Assembly: GCA_002505325.1 (NCBI GenBank)
Contig: DAUV01000027.1
Span: forward strand, 6,520 to 34,453
DNA: 27,934 nucleotides
Direction: 5' to 3'
Source: Euryarchaeota archaeon UBA623
Lineage (GTDB): Archaea > Thermoplasmatota > Poseidoniia > Poseidoniales > Thalassarchaeaceae
This document shows positions 22,727 through 27,934 of this stretch, piece by piece. The notes beneath the pieces were generated by a model that did not search any database, was not told the origin of the DNA, and was given only the letters and a program-made list of their open reading frames with translations. The position numbers and the translations under genes are program-made. Numbering within the stretch: the first letter of the stretch is position 1; the number at the start of each line of letters is the position of its first letter.

Positions 22727-25102
22727 ATGAGGGCTCGTTCGGGAGTAGTGCTCGTCATCTTGCTTGTTACTAGCTTGGCACCTCTGGTGCCATTTGCTGT
22801 AGCCGACACTGTCATTGGGGCCGAAGATGTAGAACTGCTGGAGGCTGGCGATTTCACCGACTCAGATGAGTGGCAGATATCCAGCACTGCTGGATTCTCC
22901 AGCGATGCAGCCGATCACTCGTTGGGCATGGTGGCCGATGGAGAACTGTCTTTCACTCACGACAGGCCAGACAATTTCCAGTATTCCACCTCATGGGCCT
23001 CAAACAGCGTCACCAATTCCAATGCGACACTAGGGGAGGCGGATTCTTACTACACTTGGTCGAAGGGACCTAACATCACGATGGCTGGTTATGACTTCAG
23101 CGGACTGCATGGGATGCTGATTGCTAATGTTTCCCTAGTGCTACACTTCTCGATCCCAGATACCTTGAATCAGGATTCTGTCAGAGTTATCTTACATAAT
23201 CACGGCTCAGATAAGTTGGTCGTTACCTACGCTCGAACATTTGGGCCGATATACAGGATGACCAATCCGATGGTCCTATCACTCGACGGGCTGGCCCTTG
23301 CCGACTGGTCCTCCTTGGAAGACACTCAATTCACAATCGATTACGTATCCACCGGAACCACCGATGACTCCGAAGTCCAAGTGGATGCAGTGGGCCTCCG
23401 GGTGAAGTACCACCAGCCTTGGTACTCTTTCGAAACTGTCAAGGCCACGAACACGGTCAACGGTGTTGACTCCCCCGTAATTGACATCAGCCCATATGAA
23501 GGGGCGATCTCGGGGCTCTCTCAGGAATCATGTGGGCTCGCCCCCGAAGGGCCCGTGACAGGAGAGTGGACATTTGATGTAGAAGTGCCTCCACTGCAAC
23601 AGTTGGGCAGGATACACGTATTCGGCTCTGGCAACCACACAATATGGGCACTGCCTGATGATGTAGATGGAGACTACATTGAGATGCAATCAGGAGAATT
23701 GCTCGACATATCTCATTCCCTCCAGCACATCAGGATAGAAATTGCGGATGGATGCATCTCAGGCGCTAGGATCGATGTCAACGACCCTCATCTAGTGGTT
23801 CAAGGATATGTCTCAGGGGCACTTGACGGCTTAGCTGACACCAGTTACATCAGATTCGCCATCGGCAACATTCTGGTGGACAGTAAACCGCTCCAATACG
23901 GCACCTTCTCAGTGGACATGCCTGTGGGGCACGCACTGCCAGTATTAGGGAGTGATATGTCGGTGGGTGTCGCTTCAAGGTTCCAATGGTCATCGAACGG
24001 AACAGCCGAGTCCACCGTAGTTCACATCCAATCTATGACCATAACCGGTGGTTATTCTGTGCATTGGGACTATGACCCCGAATGCCTCGGGCTTGAGGAC
24101 ATGTCGTTCAATGAGGATGACGTCGGAGTCCACCTCCCCATGGATGTCAGATGCAGCGACGACCTTACTGCTCCAGAAGACCTCGTTCTCAGTGCAGTGA
24201 GTTCCGATTCGGATATTATCGAAGCCAGTGTAGTTGACCAATACATCAGGATACAGCCGGCCCGAGACGCTTGGGGTGAAGCCAACATCGAAGTTGTTGT
24301 CAGCGATGCACTTGGGAACTCCTGGTCTGATTCGATGTTAGTAACAGTCACTCCGGTTGAAGATCCTCCAGTACTCGATGGTCTGCCACTGACCGTCTAC
24401 ATAGAACTGGGGCAGACCATGGTAGTCGATCTGACAATCATTGATCCAGATACTGAATCACTGATGCTTGGGGCCAGTAGATCGTGGGCAACTTTCGACG
24501 CGTCGGGGGACTTAGTGCTGACTCCCGTCGATTCCGGTTCACACTCAGTGGCGATTTCAATAAGCGACGGTACTAATGAGATTTCCCAGAACATAGAGGT
24601 CATCGTGACCGCGAAACCCGATTTACTGGTTGAGATGGTAGACGTAAGGAGAGATGGTATCAGTGTGACGAATCTAGTCGACGGTGACATCATCGAGATT
24701 CATGTATACATCAGGAACGAGGGTCGTGGAGGCGCAGATGCTGTTGATGTAAAGTGTAGAGTGGGTGGAATCTTAGTGGGCGCTATAATGATTGATCATA
24801 TTGAGTCAGGGGGCCTCGGTGCGGCTGTCTGTGACGCACAAGTGGTGAGAGATGGCGCGACTCTGACTATCGAAGTGTTAGCAGACGGAACGGGTTCGAT
24901 AGCGGAGACCTCAGAGAGTAACAACAACCGTACTATCACTCTAGACGTGTCCGAAAGCGAAGACGAAGAAGGGGGCATCATAGACTCCCTAGATAGAGAT
25001 CCAGCTTTGGTCTTCATCTCCATAGGGGTGATACTGATCTCACTCACGGCCCTATATTTCAGCCCGAACAGAGTACGCAAGCCCTTCAATCACAAGAAGT
25101 AG
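22727..25102 (+). CDS. Membrane-anchored surface protein with Ig-like and CARDB-like domains
   Basis: 791 residues. An N-terminal signal peptide (residues 1 to about 26: basic MRAR, hydrophobic core, AVAD) and a C-terminal membrane helix (about 763-781, LVFISIGVILISLTALYF) followed by a basic tail put the bulk outside the cell. Residues about 30-460 are beta-rich and not recognised. About 460-625 look like two Ig/cadherin-like modules (VTPVEDPPVLDGLP, SISDGTNEISQNIEVIVT). About 628-750 match CARDB: PDLLVEMVDV, IEIHVYIRNEGRGGA, ETSESNNNRTITL. Six cysteines in the exposed part could form three disulfides. CARDB domains usually mediate adhesion or protein contacts in archaeal surface proteins. 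The gene stands alone, and a T6 run (25116-25121) follows the stop. Confidence 0.85.
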   Translation: MRARSGVVLVILLVTSLAPLVPFAVADTVIGAEDVELLEAGDFTDSDEWQISSTAGFSSDAADHSLGMVADGELSFTHDRPDNFQYSTSWASNSVTNSNATLGEADSYYTWSKGPNITMAGYDFSGLHGMLIANVSLVLHFSIPDTLNQDSVRVILHNHGSDKLVVTYARTFGPIYRMTNPMVLSLDGLALADWSSLEDTQFTIDYVSTGTTDDSEVQVDAVGLRVKYHQPWYSFETVKATNTVNGVDSPVIDISPYEGAISGLSQESCGLAPEGPVTGEWTFDVEVPPLQQLGRIHVFGSGNHTIWALPDDVDGDYIEMQSGELLDISHSLQHIRIEIADGCISGARIDVNDPHLVVQGYVSGALDGLADTSYIRFAIGNILVDSKPLQYGTFSVDMPVGHALPVLGSDMSVGVASRFQWSSNGTAESTVVHIQSMTITGGYSVHWDYDPECLGLEDMSFNEDDVGVHLPMDVRCSDDLTAPEDLVLSAVSSDSDIIEASVVDQYIRIQPARDAWGEANIEVVVSDALGNSWSDSMLVTVTPVEDPPVLDGLPLTVYIELGQTMVVDLTIIDPDTESLMLGASRSWATFDASGDLVLTPVDSGSHSVAISISDGTNEISQNIEVIVTAKPDLLVEMVDVRRDGISVTNLVDGDIIEIHVYIRNEGRGGADAVDVKCRVGGILVGAIMIDHIESGGLGAAVCDAQVVRDGATLTIEVLADGTGSIAETSESNNNRTITLDVSESEDEEGGIIDSLDRDPALVFISIGVILISLTALYFSPNRVRKPFNHKK

Positions 25103-25115
25103 CTCAGTGGCCCGG

Positions 25116-25121
25116 TTTTTT
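25116..25121 (+). terminator. T-rich terminator after the surface-protein gene
   Basis: Six T residues in CGGTTTTTTG lie 14 bases after the stop at 25102, as expected for archaeal intrinsic termination, which needs a T run but no strong hairpin. Confidence 0.5.
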
Positions 25122-25170
25122 GTACCTCCGACCCCCTTTCTGGCCGATAATCAGTGGTTTTCAAGGAATA

Positions 25171-25177
25171 GTTATAC
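25171..25177 (+). promoter_or_regulatory. TATA-box promoter of a possible small leaderless gene
   Basis: GTTATAC begins 28 bases before an ATG at 25199. It is the same box and nearly the same distance as at the second RND gene (15354, ATG 15383), so transcription would start at or by that ATG. Confidence 0.5.
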
Positions 25178-25198
25178 CATAAGCGAATCCGAAGAAGA

Positions 25199-25315
25199 AT
25201 GCCGCGCAAGGGTGCTTCATGGTGTCTGAGCCGGTGGTGTGTGACTAAGATGATGAAACTGAAAATTCGTTTGGAGACAGAAGAGTGGGTCTACGAAGAA
25301 CATGAGATGGCCTGA
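25199..25315 (+). CDS. Possible 38-residue small protein, leaderless
   Basis: ATG at 25199 opens a 38-codon frame ending at TGA 25315, 4 bases before the stop of the convergent cbf5 gene. The reading starts MPRKGASWCLSRWCVTKMMK, has two cysteines in the first half and ends in an acidic stretch (LETEEWVYEEHEMA). No known family is recognised. Three points support it: the GTTATAC box 28 bases upstream, the exact filling of the gap between the T6 terminator and cbf5, and the sharp change from basic to acidic halves. Chance ORFs of this length are common, so this remains tentative. Confidence 0.35.
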   Translation: MPRKGASWCLSRWCVTKMMKLKIRLETEEWVYEEHEMA

Positions 25316-25319
25316 GCCC

Positions 25320-26297
25320 TCATTCTTTGGACCAACTCTGTGGGTACGTGCCCGGCTCCATCATTACAGCATGAGCAACTGCGACTTCTCCGGTGCTCAT
25401 TTTAGGGAGAGAATCGGTGTCAACTGTCAATTTAGCTACGGAGACGGCTTCGCCCTTGATGCTCTGCACAAGTACACTGGAACCCTCTGATACTCCCCTC
25501 TGTGCTCTAACAATACCTGGAATCGCCAGAGGTGCCCCGTGAGAAAGAGCTGCTGCTGCGCCGTCTTTTACAGTGATAGAGGGCAGGCTCGAGAGCAAGA
25601 CCTCGACCGGGGCGATGAGCTTTACTAAAGCGCTCTCATCGCCATGCTCTCTGTGCAGAAATGCCGCATCGGCAAGTTGCTGCATGGAGCAAGCCATAGT
25701 CTGGTCAAATGGACCTGTTCTGTCTCGGTGCAGTTCGGTCAGCTCGCATTTCGTATCCAGCATCAATCCGATGTCCTTGGCGAGAGTCCTGATGTATGTC
25801 CCGGCGCTGCACGAGACTTCGAAGGCGGCTATGCGCGAATCAGTGTCAGATTCAAGCATCTTCAGAGAATGAATGGTGCGGGTCCGGACTTGTATCTTAA
25901 CAGCAGACTCGAGAGGTGGGACATTGTAAATCACGCCATTGAGTAAAGATAGAGTAGATTCGAGTTCGTCATCTGAGACATTCCTGCCAAATCGTAACAC
26001 TCCGACATACCTCTTGTCGCCCTTGAGGACTATTTCAGTGAGCCTAGTGGCCTTGCCACACAGTATAGTCAGAAGTCCTGTTGCAAACGGGTCGAGAGTA
26101 CCGCCGTGGCCCAGTCTCGTGATTCCCAATGTCTCTCTGGCCCAAGCCGCCAGCTGGTGGCTTGAGGGTCCTCTGGGTTTATCCACCAGTATCACGCCTG
26201 CCGATAGCAATTCATCGAGCGAGCGCTCACTAGGAATGCATCCGAATCCAGGATTCGTGGAAGCTTCAGATATTTCCCAGAAATTACTTTCGCCCAT
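25320..26297 (-). CDS. cbf5: Cbf5/TruB-family pseudouridine synthase (archaeal, PUA domain)
   Basis: Pseudouridine synthase that in archaea works with H/ACA guide RNAs and Nop10, Gar1 and L7Ae on rRNA, and also makes pseudouridine 55 in tRNA. The catalytic motif RLGHGGTLDPFATGLL contains Asp69. VILVDKPRGPSSHQ (about 35-48) and CSAGTYIRTLAKDIG (about 162-176) are family signatures, and residues about 240-325 form the PUA domain. The 325-residue length is close to archaeal Cbf5. It is the last gene of the DUF106 - cmk - cbf5 set, 8 bases after cmk. Other members of the H/ACA particle are not in the window. Confidence 0.93.
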   Translation of the reverse strand: MGESNFWEISEASTNPGFGCIPSERSLDELLSAGVILVDKPRGPSSHQLAAWARETLGITRLGHGGTLDPFATGLLTILCGKATRLTEIVLKGDKRYVGVLRFGRNVSDDELESTLSLLNGVIYNVPPLESAVKIQVRTRTIHSLKMLESDTDSRIAAFEVSCSAGTYIRTLAKDIGLMLDTKCELTELHRDRTGPFDQTMACSMQQLADAAFLHREHGDESALVKLIAPVEVLLSSLPSITVKDGAAAALSHGAPLAIPGIVRAQRGVSEGSSVLVQSIKGEAVSVAKLTVDTDSLPKMSTGEVAVAHAVMMEPGTYPQSWSKE

Positions 26298-26305
26298 TCG
26301 ATCAC

Positions 26306-26827
26306 TTACTCCAATGCCGTGTTAACTACTTCGAAGACCTCGTTAGCGTCCAATTCGTCGGCATCTACTACGAGACTGTACGGACTCATGTCATCCAGAT
26401 CAATTCCATACAGTTCACGGTACCTTTCCATGTCATCGCTCTGCCGCTGCTTGGAGAGCTCCAAACAGGTTTGGTAGTCCCCTCCCTCTCGGTTCTGGAT
26501 TCTTCTGGCTCTTTCTTCATCTGAGACCGAAACCCACACTCTGAGACACTGCAGACCGAGTTCGTGGGCCCACCAGCCGCAGAGTCTGCTCTCGACCACC
26601 TCAGGACCTTTTGGGTCACTCATTGCGTGCCTTAGAATCGTGTCCAAAGAACGGTCCACATCAAAATCCTGCTTACACAAAGCGCTGAACTCAACCACAG
26701 TGAGGCCTCGATTCGAGGCCTCTTCTCGGAATATATCACCACCGTTGACTGAGGACCAGTCACGGTCTTCGCACAACTTTCCGACCAATGTCGAAGTACC
26801 ACTTCCAGGAGGTCCGCTGACAGTCAT
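26306..26827 (-). CDS. cmk: Archaeal cytidylate kinase (AAA-type CMP kinase)
   Basis: Phosphorylates CMP and dCMP with ATP. The protein starts with the P-loop MTVSGPPGSGTSTL, and 173 residues is the normal archaeal length. The rest keeps the family features GGDIFREEASNRG, DRSLDTILRH, VESRLCGWWAHE and the lid ARRIQNREG. I chose the ATG at 26827 because archaeal homologues begin right at this strand. An in-frame ATG at 26854 would overlap the end of the DUF106 gene and add nine residues. GGAGGTGA lies upstream and its TGA is the stop codon of the DUF106 gene, so translation of the two is probably coupled. Position between DUF106 and cbf5 is the classic archaeal arrangement. Confidence 0.92.
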   Translation of the reverse strand: MTVSGPPGSGTSTLVGKLCEDRDWSSVNGGDIFREEASNRGLTVVEFSALCKQDFDVDRSLDTILRHAMSDPKGPEVVESRLCGWWAHELGLQCLRVWVSVSDEERARRIQNREGGDYQTCLELSKQRQSDDMERYRELYGIDLDDMSPYSLVVDADELDANEVFEVVNTALE

Positions 26828-26840
26828 CCTTAGTATTCGC

Positions 26841-27767
26841 TCACCTCCATTCATTCCGGCACATATCGCACCTGAGTCTCCCCTTGGAAGTCCTCGTGAC
26901 CATGTCCGAATTACAGGAAGGACATACCGTCCCTGACTTAGGAGGGGCCACGGGAACATTGGCCCTCTTTCCCTGAGAAGGAGTCATTGCCTGCCCTCCT
27001 GTCTTTCTGGGCCCATTCCTCCTTCGCTGCGCCCGACGAGTCCTCGAATCGTCGCTTGTCTTGACCTTCTGCTCGCTTAGAAGGTGGAGGAGAGGCTCGG
27101 GAATAGGGTCACCAGAGAGAACCAGAGGGTGGCTCCTGTAGCGGCGAATCTTGATGTGGCGGTCGATGATTCTACCCAGAGGTGCGCTCATCGTGATGTA
27201 TGTAGCAATCCAAGCAGGGAATATCCACATTATCCTTTCATTGAACGACCACATTGGGGCCCAAGGCAGGCTGACGAAGGCGACTCTGAACGACTCAACT
27301 TCGCTAGCCATCCAACTAAATATGGCTATAATGAATACCATTGTGAACATCATCGGCCTCATCATAGCGGCCTGCATAGCCATCTGTTCAGGCTGCATTG
27401 ACATCTGCATCTTCTGCATCTTCTCAGTTCTGGCAGTGTCGCGAGCCATCTGGGCCTCCCTGAGTTGCTTGCCAATCTGTTTTTGACGATGGCTGATATG
27501 TGCCTGTGACAACGGATCTGTGAAAAATGCGCGAATTATGGTATTGACAATCATGATGCTCGATCCCACTATGAAGACAGTGGGAACGAAGTAGGCTGTA
27601 TGGAAAGGTAGCATCGGTTCGATGGCATAGCCAGCACCATCTGCCAGAAGGATGCGTAGACTAGGATTCAACATCAGCACTACCATCATCAGCATTAGGA
27701 ACAGCATGGGCATCATCATCGATGACATCGACTCGGCCTGTGGGTCACCACCTCCTGCGGAAGTCAT
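26841..27767 (-). CDS. EMC3/YidC-like DUF106 membrane protein with C-terminal zinc ribbon
   Basis: Archaeal member of the Oxa1/YidC/EMC3 superfamily (DUF106), which assists insertion of membrane proteins. 308 residues from this start. Helices lie at about 17-36, 58-80, 137-155 and 177-195. Between the second and third is a charged, methionine- and glutamine-rich coiled-coil segment (about 89-135), as in the known family. An unusual feature is a C-terminal zinc ribbon: CPSC (282-285) and CDMC (300-303), after a basic, disordered linker. I used the ATG at 27767. A TTG at 27824 would add 19 residues and include a perfect hairpin, so it is less likely. The downstream cmk and cbf5 genes match the conserved archaeal ribosomal-secY-end neighbourhood, though neither rpl14e nor rpl34e is present between them. 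Confidence 0.9.
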   Translation of the reverse strand: MTSAGGGDPQAESMSSMMMPMLFLMLMMVVLMLNPSLRILLADGAGYAIEPMLPFHTAYFVPTVFIVGSSIMIVNTIIRAFFTDPLSQAHISHRQKQIGKQLREAQMARDTARTEKMQKMQMSMQPEQMAMQAAMMRPMMFTMVFIIAIFSWMASEVESFRVAFVSLPWAPMWSFNERIMWIFPAWIATYITMSAPLGRIIDRHIKIRRYRSHPLVLSGDPIPEPLLHLLSEQKVKTSDDSRTRRAQRRRNGPRKTGGQAMTPSQGKRANVPVAPPKSGTVCPSCNSDMVTRTSKGRLRCDMCRNEWR

Positions 27768-27805
27768 GGACACGCGTTCGGACCGAGTAGGAAGAACGCT
27801 TCGGT

Positions 27806-27822
27806 GGACGCCAGAGGCGTCC
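27806..27822. other. Perfect 7-bp inverted repeat before the DUF106 gene
   Basis: GGACGCC and GGCGTCC flank a 3-base loop, about 40 bases before the DUF106 ATG and just after the preceding gene. It could be a terminator-like or regulatory stem in the leader. No T run follows it on either strand, so simple intrinsic termination is not supported. Confidence 0.4.
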
Positions 27823-27835
27823 AAGTCGGTTCACT

Positions 27836-27934
27836 TCAAAATGAATAGCTACAGACGATGCAAACAGATGCACCTATCTGAGCCTCGGAGCCGCAGATAG
27901 GACATACCTCGCCTTCGGGCTCCGGCTCCGGCTC
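27836..27934 (-). CDS. C-terminal end of a zinc-ribbon protein (5' part outside window)
   Basis: Only the last 32 residues and the stop (TGA at 27838-27836) are visible. They begin with a Glu-Pro repeat (EPEPEPEGE), probably a flexible linker, followed by a ribbon with CPIC and CIVC knuckles and ending YSF. The family cannot be named. Its stop lies 68 bases before the DUF106 start. In many archaea secY or adk sits here, so a zinc-ribbon protein in this position is worth checking in the neighbouring sequence. Confidence 0.7.
   Translation of the reverse strand, partial: EPEPEPEGEVCPICGSEAQIGASVCIVCSYSF

Noticed and set aside
27916..27934. GGCTCC-type tandem repeat at the window end
   Set aside because: It encodes the Glu-Pro linker of the partial zinc-ribbon protein.

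Overview
The window looks like a piece of a planktonic euryarchaeal chromosome. The best guess is Marine Group II (Candidatus Poseidoniales) or a close relative. The gene content is archaeal: Rpo11, aEF-1-beta with a small zinc-ribbon partner, TruD, a Cbf5-type pseudouridine synthase, an EMC3/YidC-like DUF106 membrane protein, archaeal cytidylate kinase, a DUF2240 protein and an archaeal RNase P RNA. Mixed in are bacterial-type or very widespread genes: RibA, a DEAD-box helicase with a DbpA-like tail, TusA and VKOR. Several secreted or surface proteins have acidic calcium-type loops. The lineage is an inference from gene content; I could not search a database.

Layout. 1-2156 (-) is a secreted S8 protease cut by the window edge. 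2243-2318 (+) is tRNA-Gln. 2319-5833 (-) holds an acyl-CoA dehydrogenase, asnS, tRNA-Lys and rpiA. About 5911-6212 (+) is the RNase P RNA. 6237-9341 (-) is a large RND/MMPL transporter, divergent from a + strand run (9514-12554) of a DsbA-like thioredoxin-fold protein, VKOR, a sugar-nucleotide epimerase and an RlmE/FtsJ methyltransferase. 12562-13014 (-) is a cupin. 13155-13604 (+) is the zinc ribbon plus aEF-1-beta. 13606-15274 (-) is rpoL followed by truD. 15383-17980 (+) is a second RND/MMPL protein, abutting a DUF2240 gene on the - strand. 18686-22554 (+) is a compact run: HEAT-like protein, a 94-residue orphan, DEAD helicase, tusA, ribA. 22544-22619 (-) is tRNA-His, overlapping the end of ribA. 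22727-25102 (+) is a membrane-anchored surface protein with a CARDB-like domain. 25199-25315 (+) is a possible 38-residue ORF. 25320-27934 (-) is the cbf5 - cmk - DUF106 cluster plus the end of an upstream zinc-ribbon protein.

How the genes fit together. Many genes serve translation and RNA biology: three tRNAs, AsnRS, RNase P, three RNA-modification enzymes, aEF-1-beta, Rpo11 and the DEAD helicase. A second theme is the cell envelope: protease, two RND/MMPL proteins, surface protein, DUF106 insertase. The DsbA-like/VKOR pair could supply the disulfides suggested by even numbers of cysteines in the neighbouring extracellular domains.

Expression signals look consistent. Genes inside operons often have GGTGA/GGAGG-type ribosome sites. 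Two first-in-unit ORFs have a GTTATAC box 28-29 bases before the start codon, which suggests leaderless mRNAs. The genome is compact, and no gene-free stretch exceeds about 200 bases. I see no insertion sequence, CRISPR array, prophage or integrated element.
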